A model generated the notes under the pieces. It saw only the letters and a program-made list of their open reading frames with translations, had not been told where the DNA came from and made no database searches. Below, in pieces: positions 49,634 to 63,804 of a stretch of DNA of 64,000 nucleotides (its first letter is position 1; each line of letters starts with the position of its first letter). Source of the DNA: Augochlora pura (lineage: Eukaryota > Arthropoda > Insecta > Hymenoptera > Halictidae). The translations under genes were made by a program, and so were the position numbers. The DNA lies in contig NC_135779.1 in NCBI RefSeq assembly GCF_028453695.1, positions 434,001 through 498,000 of the forward strand, written 5' to 3'.

Positions 49634-50430
49634 AAGGGACAAACCCACAGGGGATAGCATTGAAATTTGGAAGGTTGATCGTTCTCATCTAAAGCGCGTT
49701 CAACGACAAACAAGCTTTTCCAATAATTGTAAATTCAAGTGCAGTGACAGCTGAGTATCGGGATTTCGAACATACGCGATTTATGTTTATCGACGATCGT
49801 CGCGTTGTGTACAGTGTCCCGTAGATATCTGAAATCTCTTCTACCAACACTGTCGCGATTTCATTAAAAATTCGTCTACTATCTGACGCGTTCGTGACAG
49901 TTCCTCCTGTAATTTGTTGCATGTCTTGTAACGTGTCATCAGAATGATTCTCACGCGTTCTCGTATAACTATGAGAAAGAAGTGCGGAATACGATGGTGA
50001 ATCGTACCCAGTGATCATCCGGCATCGTGTAAAATGTAATTTGACAATGGAAGTCTTTGGCCTCGACGCGTTGATCTGACAAGAAACGAGAGGAGACCGA
50101 TCGAGCGTAGGAAATCGAATGGAAGACTCGGCTTTGATGCTACTCGATCCCGATCGTCAGTTTCTCGAAAGGTGGAGGAACCGCGAGTGCAAGTAAGAGG
50201 AATGTTGTCTCGCAGGTGTAGGTCGTAATGCTCTTCCGTTAGGTCTGCCGAAAGAAAACGCGATCGGGGATGCAACTCGCCGCGTGAACTCGAAAATGCG
50301 GAGATCGCTTTTAAGAATTATTTGTGCTGCTCTGTGTGACTCGAGACCCGCGGAGATTCGTGTATGACGTTCTCGCAGTGAAGTGCAAGTGGGGCAGAAA
50401 GCGGTTAGGCAACAGAATTCACCAACTACC

Positions 50431-50548
50431 ATGGAGATACCGTGGAGAAATGCGGTGGTGGACCTGTCGACCTTCCTGAGCACGAGGACGCGGATTCTGT
50501 TTACCGCTGTCTATTTCATCTGGATCGCTGGCAGCGCCTGCGCCACTG
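50431..50548 (+). CDS. First coding exon with signal peptide, rest of gene outside window
   Basis: The ATG at 50431 (TACCATGG, a good start context) opens 39 codons ending at ACTG|GTGAGT in phase 1. The residues form a signal peptide or anchor: a basic/polar lead, then ILFTAVYFIWIAGSACA with a favourable ACA|TG-type cleavage site. No downstream exon is recognisable on the plus strand to 64000, so the first intron would exceed 13 kb. Insect neural receptors, adhesion molecules and morphogens often have this layout. The product cannot be named from 39 residues. Confidence 0.6.
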
Positions 50549-52476
50549 GTGAGTTTTCGCGCCCATTTTCGTTTTATCGTCTTTTCGTTTTCAACGGCCA
50601 CGAGTTATCGTGCTCTTCGACTTGTCTACAGATAATTCAGGATCTTGTTAAGAATTTTTATCGTGCAAACGGCCGAAATAAAATTGAAACACCTTCTTCT
50701 ATTTCGCAGTAATAATTAAAAGAGTTCGTCTATTACATGTGTACGAAATATTAATTAAAACATATCAATCTTGACAACATATTACAAGGTTATTGAAATC
50801 GGAGATCTCCTTAAATTGCATAGGTATCGAATTTGTACTACGTAAATTGCCGACTGTAAGCGGAAAGAAACTTTTTCCATTTCATAAAGATAACAATAAA
50901 ATGAAAAGGTGAAAGAAGATTGTTGGCCGAGTAAAGTACATTTATTACAGTTACGGATGCGCGAGTTATTCTCTCCTATTTCGGTGATAAAAATTAGCGA
51001 GATCAGACATGTCAGCGAGCATTTTCGCGACAGTAGCTTGTTGCCGGCGGTTACTGAAATCCGTCCTACCGTCGTACTATTTTTGCGCGACGGAGTACAT
51101 ATACAGCCATGTTCGGTCCGATGGTAATTGCCGTCATTATTACGTGGAAACGGTATTCGCTTTGTCATGAAACCAGCACGGGAACAGGATATATGCTCTC
51201 GGCGTTACAACGTGTCCGTGAGAAAGACGAATGTTCGATGTTAGCGTGGAATGACGGTTAGCTGACCATTTCCTAAAACCGGTCAAGCTTAATACGCGCC
51301 GATTTAAACATCGGTAGGTACATCGCTGAGCAGAGCAAACAACGATATCTCGGCGCTCGGCCAAATCGCTTTTGCATATGTATGCACATACGTACATACA
51401 TATATGGAGCCGGTAAGCAAATGAACGATCGCTCCAAAGCGCGCTTTCCTTGTGTACATACATGTAGATCTAACGTTTCGACCGATCATTGCAATTACTC
51501 GACTAGGAGTAAAGAATGGAATAGGCTGGAAAAATTAAACGAGATTCAGGCTCTTTACCAGTTCGAATGTCAATGCGGTTCGATGATCGTGGTTGGTGAC
51601 CTACTATGGCGATAGCTGGCGACGTGGCCACGCGTTCTCTGTTATCAAGCATAGTTTCGCTCAATTATAGAGAGGTAATGTGCGGTTACTTGATTTATTA
51701 CCGCGATATTGATGGGTCAGGGTGCACCGGTGTCCTGGTAGCGTACACTCTGCACTTTATTATGCACCAAGGGCAGGTCGTAACGTTAAGTGGTGGCGCG
51801 ATAATGGACTATAAGTTGTATCACGCGGTTAGGGTAGTTGGCAAATAATATCTCCCCTAAATTTTATATCGAGAACGATCCGCTGGGAATATTTCCAAGC
51901 GAACATAAACCCGAGTGTCGGTCACCTGATTCGCACGAAGATTGTCGCAGAGATGGGAAAAAATCTATGAAAATCTCCCCTCTGGTAGCCGGGAGCGTGG
52001 CGTAGGAGCCACCCTAATTGAGATTTATTACGACGTTAATCCGTCCAATTGTGTGAACGAAGTTAAACCGTTGACCTCTTCGTCGACGATTGGAAAGGAT
52101 ACGCAGCACGTGCCGCGGCGTCAGCGTTGGCTCTCGCTGTACATTCTGTTAAATAATGTTCACCGCTCTCTTAGAAAAATCTGTTACCTTCCATCCCCTT
52201 TTAATCTATCCGGTGACGCTGACACGTGTGTGTACCGTTCATTCCCTGATCGAGGATAATTGTATTAATGATAAACTTGCACCATGTATATACCCTTCAG
52301 TTTAGCATTTCAACCCCTAACCGCTTCAACTCGCTCGTTTGACTTGGTCTCTTATCAAAATGATATAATAAATATGCCTTCCTGTACTGGATTAAGCAAT
52401 ACAGGATCTCTGATTTCAAGTCTTGGTTACCGTCGCGTTGAATAATTATCAGATCTTAGGGGTGGCCCCGATCTAT

Positions 52477-52520
52477 TTAAAGAAAGATCTATCCTAACGG
52501 TAGGATAGATCTTTCTTTAA
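52477..52520. repeat. Perfect 20-bp inverted repeat with 4-base loop
   Basis: The left arm TTAAAGAAAGATCTATCCTA (52477-52496) is the exact reverse complement of 52501-52520, with ACGG between. The pairing stops abruptly at both outer ends. It might be a transposon end fusion, a recent palindrome or a transcribed hairpin. Confidence 0.93.
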
Positions 52521-53812
52521 TTGCACAGTCCGTCGGGAGAGAAATGAACTCGAAATCCGACGGACACCCAAAGAGAACGAAAACAGTGAACAAACGATTT
52601 CGGTGTGGCCCATTTTCCCAGATTCGTTCCCGTATCCGTTCTTATCTGGCAATGGGTGGTATCTCAATAGGTCGCGGCGTTGTCTCAGGGAAATTTAATC
52701 AACGGTTCTCTGTTCCGGTTATAAAACCTCTCCCCTTTGGGACGGGTCCCGTGTCAACGAAACGAGACGAAATGAAACGAAAATGAAAGAGAAATGGCTG
52801 ATGCCGCCGCAGAGAAGAAAAGCTTATTATAATTGGTTTCTCCGTTGGGTTCGCACCGCCGCAACGTGCAAAATAACAATGCGTGTACATGCCCGCCGAA
52901 CGAAAGGGTCACGTGCATTGATACGCATGGAATTAAGACGGCACACGGACGCACGCGCTTCGATAGTAATTATCGATGGTACACACAACAGCCTGTTTCA
53001 CGGAGAGTATGTGGCCGATACGGTGCGTAAGTCACTCGAGGACGTGTTTTTTCGTTACTCATTGGTGAATTATAGTGGGCGGTCAGTGGTTTTCAGGCAC
53101 TTTGTGCACGCACATTTCTTTTCTGCAGTTTCCGCAGCCCTTCCCCCGAGCCATCGGACTGTTTCATAATATTCAAAGATATTTCCCTGACCCATGAAAA
53201 TTTCTTCTTAATGCTTGAAACTTTTTTCAAACCCATACTACTTGCAATTTTTCTTTCGAGTATTTCCATTGTCACGGCTAGTTGAGGATCGCTGTAATAG
53301 AATATGTTCATGACTGAATCGACGGAAATAATAAGGAGAAATATACGAATGATGTATCATGTATACCGTTCATTTGATAATTGCTTGTACAATTTATCGG
53401 AACGTCATGTACATACAATAGCAAGCGCACGCTTTCACGAACGAAAGAGAAACTTTATCGTGCAATTATCATAATCTGCATTTTTCTAATTAACAAATAT
53501 CAGCTTAGTCAATTAGCATAAAACGCTTCTTTACAGGTGCAATAGTACAAAGAGTGTGCACTTGGATGAATCAACCGGGTACAGAGATTTTCATAACTTG
53601 AATGAGTAGAATTATCCTACGTCGAAGCCTCTGGCGAACAGAATTTTCATAAAATTATCACTATTGTGTCTGCGGACAACAGTTCAACGACAATAAAAAC
53701 GAAAAGCTGGCCGCGATTAAAAAAGTCGAGCAAGATTTTCCGCAGCGAGGGATTACTGCATACGAAAAATTGGCATGCATCGCGCATTCACATTCGCAAT
53801 AAGAGAGAAAGA

Positions 53813-53813
53813 G

Positions 53814-53846
<33 letters not shown>
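53813..53846. repeat. (GATA)n then (GA)n microsatellite
   Basis: About five GATA units run directly into about seven GA units. Confidence 0.9.
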
Positions 53847-56800
53847 CACGGTAGCGTTCTTGCGTTTCCAGGTCGATGCTCGACATAATGTAGCCGGGTA
53901 AAGGGCATATGAATGCATTCTGGTGTGAAGGTAAATCGAGGAGCGATCCCGAGTGAAAAGCACAAAGACAATGGGGACGTTTTCGGCGTTTACATCCCGC
54001 CGGAAAATGAAAACTTTTTTTCCGTTAGATCCCTACATCTTCGGAGAACCCTTCACTCCCTGAATAACACAGAATTCGGTTCGTCGTTAATTATTTGCGG
54101 CAACATCAAGTGTGTCACTCCAGAGACCCGCAGAGAAATTTATTGGTGGTCAGAACTGTTGCACAGCAGAAGATTACGAAGATGCAATAATTAGAACAGA
54201 CGTTTATGCAAATGTGGACATTCATGAGTTGACACGACATAGAACTGACTCCCTGGTCTTTACATTATACTTGACTCTATTTTTTAATTTTTAGTACTTT
54301 TAAGATTCAATTCACAGAAGACGCATTCATAGTTTTGGCAGCGATTGAACATCTCCAGAAAAGTCGAATGATTTCGGCGGTCGTTCGCAGCCATCGCTGA
54401 GATGCACGGGGACAGAGCCGAGGAAGAGGCACCTGGTAAAAGAGAGACGAGCGCTATAGAAAATGGTAGAGTGGAACACGGAGGCCAATACACGAATGGG
54501 GTGGGGAAGACCGGGGGTACTCGAGGGCCAGGTAAAGGCCCTTGTCCTCTATTGTGCCGTGGTTCGAGCTGACGCCAGTGATAGATACCTTTCCTGGCAT
54601 TATGTACACCCATACCAGCGAGCACAGTTACCTTTTACGCGGCGCAGGTTACCGAACGTAGCTGTGCCGCCCTTTTTATCCAGCGACGTAGCCGACCGGT
54701 GACCACAACGACCTGGAAACACGAGAAATCCTGTCTTCCCGACGATTTAATCCGATAGCTGGACGCCAGACGACGTTGGTCCGATTCGCGTAACAGATTG
54801 TCCTGTAGCCGATCGAACGGGAATTTTCAATTAGGCCTTTTAGTCGTTCCAGCCGACGTCGAGTTTGTTCGTTCAGCTTTTGACGAAATTCGACCGCCTT
54901 TATCTACCTGATAGCACCGTCTGTCGAGACAAATTTTCGTTCGATGCTTTTCAGCATCGTTACGCAGCAATTACACTTTTAACAGTCCTTTAAATCGTAT
55001 TAAATTTTGTGACATTAAAAGTATTCTCAGCGATGTCGCGCGTCAGAAGGGTTAATAAGAAACCTATTGTCTCTCTCTCTAGCGAGCAAGTTCTTTTTAA
55101 TAGGAAACCGATGAGTTATTTCGACGGCGGTCGCCAAGTAAGACTGCAATTAATCGGAACAAAGAGAAGACTGTAAGGAAATTTATGGAGAGACAAAAAA
55201 TTGGGTAGCTCCTTGATTGGAATTAATTACTACGAACACAATTTTTTTCGCCATTCGGTGATCCACTCCGTGTCCCGTTATCTAAACGACAATCATTTAT
55301 TCTTCTCGTTCTTTTTGATACCCCCGTAGGATCACATTTCTTTGTTTTGGAATTGCGGGTGGGATGATCGTTCGGTTTACGAAAGCAGGAAGTCATTACC
55401 GGCAGTAACTCGGCGAGACGGTCGTTTTTAGAATGGAATATGTAGATCCTCGGATAAGTTATTTCGCGGGGAGGTGGATGCCGCGTGAAAATGGTAATTA
55501 TTGACGCTGCTGGCCCGGTTAGCATGCCATCGTGTTAACGACCGCAAAAATCACCCCCCTTTTACATCGCATTCCCCCTTGCAAGAGCCTGGAATCCACT
55601 GGGTTAAATGCTGCAGAAAATATCTCTATAAACTGCGAGGATACTTGCAATCAAACCCCGTAGCTTTTATCTTTTGATTCATGTGATTTTAATGGTACCA
55701 GGATACGGTATTCCCGTAAAAAACGAATTGTTCAACGCGGGATGTTGATAGCTAGGCCAATGTTGGGTCATCTCACACGAAAATTCCTCCACTCTTTGCT
55801 CTTGGGCTAGCTTACTTAATCGATACTTTTTAGAATCGATAAATCATAGTCTTAAGTCCGTCAGGAGGCTTGCGAGAGGTTCGAAAATCGATTAATGGGT
55901 GCATCAGGTGTTCGCTAAACCAGAACGAAACTCTCGTGACCGGGGTCGACCAGGACCCATAAACTCTGTCCATTAGACGATGGCCCGGACGCCGAACCAG
56001 GCGGTCCAGCGCCATTAATTTTCACTTCTCAATGGGCGCAGATGCGGGAGAGAAAGTGGTTGCATTTTCTAATAGTTAAATTGCCGCGATCGTTCTATTT
56101 AGGCGTCGTTACGTGGCAATCGCGCCCTTCGGCCCCGTCTTGCATCGGTACACAACCGCTGCCAACAGGAGTCTCACATGATCGCATAGTCCGCGGCGGG
56201 CTGCTATCTCCGGTAAGCCGTTTCCATCGTTCGCCGTAGGTTGCACAAGGGATCCCCGGGCCCTTCGAGTATGCAGCCGCGTTGCTCTTGCCGCGGGGAC
56301 GACGAGTACGTGTCTGAATGCCCTCCACTCGTCGGCCGGATGTCGCCCCCTCCTCCGTATCCTTCTCTCCTTTTATTCCTTGGTCGCATCATCTTCATTA
56401 TCGTCGTCTCTCCTCGTTCCTCAGTTTCCCGGTGAACTCGCCTTTTCTGTCCCTTCCATCTACCTTCTATCCGTCAGGGACCAGCCTTCTCGCGTTTCCG
56501 ATCGTCGCGATTCATCCAACGTTCGGTTCTTCTGCGACATCCCTTGAATTTCAGGCTATTTTTCGTTTGAAACGATCGCTTGTTCCCTTAACCATTCGCG
56601 ATCGAAGCCACTTTAACTCGACATATCCAAAATAGCTAATCTGTCCTACGATATATTTATTTTATACAGCCTTTTATGAGCATATTGTAGTAATAAAATT
56701 AAATTCGATAGTGACTTATAATATTAAAATTAATGTTGGCAATATTAATTTTGAAACGTGACGCGAAGTAGCTGGATATAAATGATTTACCATCTTGATC

Positions 56801-57184
56801 TAGCTGACTGGCAGCCTAGTATTCGGCACAATTAGGCAGCCGCTTGAATCGAATCGGACCTCTTGACGCGGAAAAAATGCGAGGCAAATAAAGGGAGTCC
56901 CTTGGACGGGCTTCCCAGGCGATCGTTCGTCGTAATTCTCATTATTATTCCCGTTGGAGCAGCGATCTAGGCGCGTAAAGAGCCTCGGCCAGCCTCGGCC
57001 GGCCCTGTCGTCTCGTGGTAGCCGGTGCAGAGGCCACTGACCGCCCCCGGCAAGGCTTTCTCGTCTTCCACTTCTTCGTTTCGGTTTTGTTCTTCGTTTT
57101 CCCGCGATGGGACACACGTGTGTGCGTGGCTTCGACGCATCGGCATCGGCGCACGTAACTGAACCCCTCGCGGTCCGCTTTGCC

Positions 57185-57186
<2 letters not shown>

Positions 57187-57230
<44 letters not shown>
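57187..57230. repeat. (CT)n microsatellite
   Basis: About 22 uninterrupted CT units. On the plus strand this is a GAGA-factor-type tract in reverse orientation. Confidence 0.92.
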
Positions 57231-57235
<5 letters not shown>

Positions 57236-60200
57236 CTGCGGGGTACGATCGGGACCAGTTTCTCGATGGAAGAATAGGCGATCGACTGGAATGACGGACT
57301 ATCGCGGGGACAGCAAGTCTTATGGCCTCGTACCGAGTAGATTCTGCTATTGATCACCTGACGTTCAATCTGCCAGAGACAAATGGAGAAACTATAGACA
57401 GTAATTCTTTAGAACTGTTTTCTTGATCCGTTTAATAACCGAATGTTATCTAGACTGTTACGTTTCATGGAAACACGTTGGCCTTTCTTAGTCAAAGGGT
57501 TAATATCGTCATGAGGCGCAGAAGGTGTTCACCAACTGGAAATTCTTTATCGACGACGCGTCGGTGAACTCTGATCTCGAATCGCGCGGATCAGAGAGAA
57601 CGATCGGTCCAACGACACCGTTCACAGGTGCTAATCAGTTCTCCGGTGCTCATCAACGCTCCGTTCACCGAGAACGAGCTCCTCCCGGAGCATTTCGTCA
57701 AAACTACGGAAACGGTGGTTCTCGGTTGATGCTCTCGTCATGTTGGATCCATAGCGGCGAATGGCTTTATTGTTTAAAGCATGCCTTTCATAGGCTCGTC
57801 ACACCCAGGGTCTCCTATTTTCTTTCTTCTTCAGTTTTTCAGTCTCCTAGTTTCTCTCCTCTTCTTTTTCGGGTCCCGAGGCCCGCGTTTCACTCGGTTC
57901 TTTTCCTTCCATGGTCTCTCGTGTTTCGCGTAAACAGTTCCGCTTCGAGATGTATCCGGCTGTATTGAAACCGTTCTCAAAGGGTGAAACAGATGCGCAA
58001 CAGAAAGGAGAGGCATACAAGCGGGGGCGGCGGCGCGGAGAGGAGCGGGCCGGGGGAATATCTCTTTCAGCCGGGCCTCTTCTATAAGCTTCTTTCAGCG
58101 GCGCGAAGCCTGCCCTATCAAGAAGACGGTCTTGAACAGCTCTGAAATTCATGAGTTGAGAGCGACGCCGCGCCGGGAAGCGAGACGAAGCCCTCTAATC
58201 CTTCGCGTCCGCGTATAATCAAGCGGATGCAAGAATCGAATCGACCAGGAATCGTTTCGGAACGCGGCTCCGAGTGCTCTCCGATCCCCGACGAATACGG
58301 GAGGACCTTTTGCCGGGAACGATTTATCGCGGCGCTTGTAGTACACGGTTGCGAGAATTAAGGGATTCCTTGTGTTACGCGCAGGTGTTGCTTCGAAGGA
58401 ACACGCGGAATCCTAGCGAGGAACTCGCGAATCCTTCCAGAAACTCGTTGGAACTTGCGACAGCCGCGAGAAGTTTAACGCTCTTGGGGAAAGAGCAGAT
58501 TAATTGCCGCGGAAGGGATGCAATTAATGCGTGGATGTTTCCGATTTTTGTTGACTTTCCTAACACTAATACTAATTGTACGCTGGCTATTCTAATGATT
58601 TTTATTAATAAAAATAAAAATTATAACGTAGGAGAATTTTGGATAAAAATTTGATCAGCTTCGGCTGACGGTCATCTCACAGGCGTACAAGGGTTACTTT
58701 AAAGTGCCGTAACTTCGCGACTAAAAATCGTAGCCTAGTTTATTTTTTTTTAAATTAAAGGGAAAAGAACGCACTCTATTCGGCTGGAGACCGCATCCTC
58801 GACAAAAATTTTACAAAGAACGAGCATGTTGTCAAACCTTTGAAACTTTGACTGCGGATCCACCGAATGCAGAAAATGATGGCGCGTCTAATGGTGGACC
58901 GTCTCCGTGATCGGTTTGAAAAGGGGACGAGCCAATAAGCTTTCCGAAACGATCTGCAATCCCTGCATCGGTATGCAGCGAAGGAGACCGGCGGACGAGC
59001 GAAAACGATTGGCGAACGACCAAGAGTCAATTTGCCGAAAAAGGAGAGAAAATGTTTCGCAGTATCACGAGGAGAAGAGACAATGTTCCCGGTCGAAAAT
59101 CTGCATCGATCCACAGCGACGGTATTCTCGGTATCCGTTGTCCGGTCGGTTTCCATGTAACGGTCTCATCGGCCGAGACACACGGGGTCTCTCTATCGAG
59201 TCTTGAAAGGATTCCTTTGAATCGAGTCATTGCTCGCTCATGGCTCCGACGCGAGTCCGGTTTAGTCACCGCTAGAAAATTCTACTCTCCATTTTCCATA
59301 ATTCTTTCGGAACTTGTGCGTCACGAGCGCGATCTATAATTGCCTGCAATCTGCGTGACCATTCATACAGACCTTCGCGATTTCTCGTTTCATTTTGGAA
59401 AGGTGAAGGTTGGAAAACGCGAGTGTTTGAGCGACGATTGGTAGACGATTGAACTGCTAGATTCAATGTTCGTCTATTTCTACGATAAGTAGTCGCAATA
59501 AAACAGCCACAGGTATCCGAATTAAAATTGTCTCTGAAAATGAGCAGTCTCTGCGTCAACCACGAGAATCAGGCATCCAGCCACAGCATTTGTGCCTTCC
59601 TGTTCATTCTTTTCCGCGGAAGCATAAAATCATCAGCCTGGTCGCGGGTTTTAACTGTACAAAACAATTACTAGAATATCCACGTAATGATAGGCAGTTA
59701 AGCTCGAACGTTCCGTCTGGCTGCGACGCGAGCCTAGGAATGTGGGAACCGAATAACGAAGAAAGTGCACCGAGCAAATGTTTAGATCCCGTTGCGATCC
59801 CGTTCGCGAACACGCTTCGGCAATTACATGACCGGCGAAACAGGAAGCCGATTTCACGTGACGAGGCATCGTAAGATGCAGTGGGCCAACAAAGAAAGAG
59901 GCCATCGCCTTTCGTTAACACCGTCCCTGTTATCTCCTTTCCCGGACACCCTCTAATTTTCCATTCTGCGACCGCCGGAGTGTGGATGTTCCGGCGATGA
60001 CCACACACGCCGGGACGCATGAAAAGTGAAAATCCCCCTAGGTGAATGGACTGCTACGTCAGCAGTCGTAGAGTCGTGGGTTGCGCAATGCGTCTGCCTA
60101 TACGCTCAAGGTCTCTATCAGCGGCTCGGAAATCCTCGGTTGTCCGAGCACGACTGCGAAAACACATTAAAACTGTAATGATTCTGTCGGCTCGTTATTT

Positions 60201-63200
60201 CCGACGATTGCTCGTTACATTATCCGACCGAGATTCTTCGAATACGGAACCCTAATTAACCCGAGAAAGTTCTAAGCCGGTTGCTCGTGGTCGTCTTTAC
60301 CTGCGCCTCTATTCATTCCGACCCTCGATTTCGGGATAATGTCTTCACTATGATGGAAATCGCTCTTTGGCGGGATTATAGGTTTGGGGTTCGAAAGTAC
60401 TCTGAGGACGAGCAACTAGGATTATAAATTTGGTCTAGCGGAATAATACTTTTCAAGAAGAGAAATACTCCAGTACATCTTCCTAAATGTTCTTAACTCT
60501 GGACTCCACGTTGACACAGTTAGGATTAAGAACTACATACCTCGTGGACTATTGAGGATTAAAATTTAGCTGAGTCAGTCGTGACTAATGCCCAGCAGGT
60601 TCAACTTAAAATTAAAAGTGAAGAACTCCTGTTAAAATGCAACACGAAATAATTCAGAGAGATAAATAATCCAAGGATGGAGGTCGCCGGTGGTCATTTT
60701 TCAACGCGGATTGATGCGTCGCGGCTGTTTAACAAATGGGTCAGAAGTGAAAGGGAGGCCTAATTAAACGCAAACGATTCGCGTAGATTCCGGCACTTCG
60801 TGAGTTTGAAAAGAAAAGTTGCATATTAACACTTTGCACTGTAACAACCCGTCAGACTCGTCACGAAGATTTCACGCATAATCTACCAAATATGAATGTC
60901 ATTCGTTTCTTTCTGAATCGAAATAAAATATGAGGCTGCTGTTATCAAAATCTAGATACAACAGTAGAAGGTGTACAAGGAACAAAAATCGTCTCGTTGT
61001 ATTAGAGAAATTATTAAGGACGAAAATGTAATGCTAATGCGCATAAACGTCTGCAAGGGTATACCGACCGATATAGAGCAGAATTCTGGAACACACTATG
61101 TATGTGGAATAATCTGAGCAGTCGGTCGGAGAGGAGCTGAAACATGTTCTTTTGGGCCTTTAATGAACACCTATCGGCCCCGGTGTCCAGGTCGGACGTG
61201 TATTTCCTGTCGGCCGAGGAATTAGCGTGGAAGGAACGTTAAGCTCGCGAGGTAGAATCGACGTCGCGTTCTTGACCGAGCAATTTGTAGGGTGCCGACC
61301 GATGGGGCCGGCCCCGGTCGTGTGTCTAACGCGGGTTTTCCCATCGGTGGAGAGTCCAAGAAAACGTCTCGAAAGGAGTGGCAGGCAGCGGCGGAAGGTC
61401 AGAGGGACAGAGAGACAGAGGGAGCGAGAGAGGGTCCGTGGAAGTAGAGAAGGAGGAGCCTCCGCGTGCCAAGTTCGCGGAGCAACTAGGCATTCTCGGC
61501 CCTCGGAGGGAAAAAGGAACGCGATGCGACCGGCAGACACTTGGTCGGCACTGCTGCGTTCGGCCGACTCGAACACAGGAAACAAGGTGAACGCCGCGTT
61601 GCAACGCCGGCAAGGTAAAAGTGAGCATTGTTGCGACTCGGCTCGATAACTGCGCCAGAACTCCGGCCACCGCTTGCGTAATTAATCGCACGCCTTTGTT
61701 GGAACACTTTCGAGAAACCCGCTTCTCTGTTAACGACCCCTTTACGGCCTTGCGACTCTGCTATTAGAGCCACTTCTGCTTTAAGTCAGTCTTTAGACGA
61801 GACGGTGAAACGCGTTGTTCGCGGTCACCGATTGACCCGTGGGGCGGCCACGAGTTTATCGCAAAACCGACTGCTGTTACTTACTTCGAGAGCAAAGAAG
61901 CCACGCCCACTCGGAACGTTCCATAAGAAGAAGGCAGGACGAGTAGCGTTGCATCTCTTCCTCTGGCGGTGCACGGTGCTCTGATCAAGCAGCGACTCAT
62001 GGCCAAAAGTCAATTTTTATAATAAGGACATCGTCTGCTACGTGAAATACAATTTTAATTCATACTTTTATACTCATATAATTTTTAAGTCATTCCTCAA
62101 GAAACAATAGTCTGAGGTTGAGAGACGTTGCACAGACGAGGAACAATTTCCACGAACAAGTTCCTATGCAACTAGAATAAATTTCGTCCATATGCCACAG
62201 GTGTTCCAAAACATTTCCAGCCAGAGGGTCATCGTAATGGAAAAACGCCAATTAGAAAGTCTAATTTTCGTTTTAAACGGATCTCTGTTGCAAAGGGGAC
62301 GGTGGTACCACGATTGCCTAGTTAATCCGCCTGAAGCATCTAGTCGAATTTCCTGAGAGCCACCCAGGTAACGTCTCGGTGTTTCCTTGTGCCTTTGCGT
62401 CGAGCTCGGCCTGACCCGGTCTGAAACTTAATTTAACGAGTTGACCACACGGAAACTCGTGGCTGAGTCGTCCTGCGACCGTAAGAACACTCGAGACGCG
62501 ATCCCCACGATTCGTTTCTCTCTTTCTATCTCTCTACCTCGGTCTGTGCCAAATTGGACTTTGTGGGCCAACCTCTTGGCACACCGACGTCCCTTCCTCT
62601 CCTCCGCCCCTCACGGCGCTCCGCGCAAAGTGAAATTGGATTTAATGAATGAAAGAAACACGATACTCTTTCCCTCGTCAATTAGGTAATTCGATGTTAA
62701 ACAGCGCGTTACAGTGCTGCGAGGAACATATCGCTCTTGGGTTTAAATGTTTTCATTGTTACGCCAACCGTGTAGAACAGGAAACGTGGCTGCTTTAAAC
62801 GGCACTCAACGTTTTACGATAAAAATTTAATAAAAAAAATAAACCGTAAATAAAGTGCTGTGATTAGTGTCTATATTTTAAATCGTTTGAACTGCACAGG
62901 AATGGTTAAGTTTTTTTGGAAATGTACAGACATGTTTTATAAAGTATGCGAGACACGTTCCGCGTTTCTCTTCCTGCATGTTTTGTTTCACAAAGGAAAT
63001 AAATTCATTTATCGGCGGCGCCAAAAATTCAGTGGAGCGCAACAGGTGCGTCGAGGCGTGTCCATTTTTCCAATAAATTGTTCGGCACCCGGACAGCGCT
63101 CGTCGTACAAGCTACAAGCATTTCTACGACTTTGTCCGGGATTTAATGGCAACGTGGCGTCATCAGTGTACTTCTTGCCGCGATTTTTTGGTGCGAAACG

Positions 63201-63765
63201 AGGCATGGGCACGCACGCACGCACGCCTGCCGAGAAACGCGAGGCAGAGACTTTCGGTTTCTGTACGGCCGGGCCGTGCATCCTGGTGCAGCCGCTGCTG
63301 GCCACTTTGTCATCGTGACGATGCGACGCGGCTCGCCAAGACAGGATCCTCTCAAGGTTATAAAATGGGCCGCCTCGAATCGAACCGCAATCTTCCGCCA
63401 TTTAACTCTCCCGTGCGCCCTTGGGACGGCCAATGTAAAGCGGATTTCACAGTAATTGTGGTGCATTCAGGACGCCAATGAAATTCGGTCACGCAATCTG
63501 CAGAAAATGCCCCGGAAACACACGTCCAGTCCGATAAATATTTCTTTCTTCGCGGCGATTATGCGGTGCGGTGTGCAAAATGCGTGTGCTATTCACGCCG
63601 AAAAATGGCCGATTGAAATTTAAAAGAACATTTGAAGATTCGATTCAAAAATGAAATTATCAGGAGAAGCTTTGATGCATGTTTTACGTAATCGATACAG
63701 ATTAATAATGCTTCAATGTTTTAGTAATTGTAGCTGGAATTTTATCGTTGACGAATGATCCGAAG

Positions 63766-63804
63766 TCTTTTACATTGCAGTGTATGAAACTGCAGTGTAA
63801 AAGA
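63766..63804. repeat. Small hairpin with one wobble
   Basis: The arms CTTTTACATTGCAGT (63767-63781) and ACTGCAGTGTAAAAG (63789-63803) pair over 15 bp with a single T-G position and a 7-base loop. One further A-T pair forms outside. The stem is too short for an ordinary miRNA precursor. Confidence 0.7.

Larger units (their letters stand above)
48831..50430. other. Regulatory and 5' untranslated region ahead of the 50431 exon
   Basis: AT-rich to about 49240, then GC-rich with promoter motifs that are listed separately. A possible minus-strand start exon (ATG at 49688, 19 codons, then CCTTCAG|GTAAGT at 49633/49632) has a perfect donor but no recognisable partner exon downstream. Confidence 0.4.
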
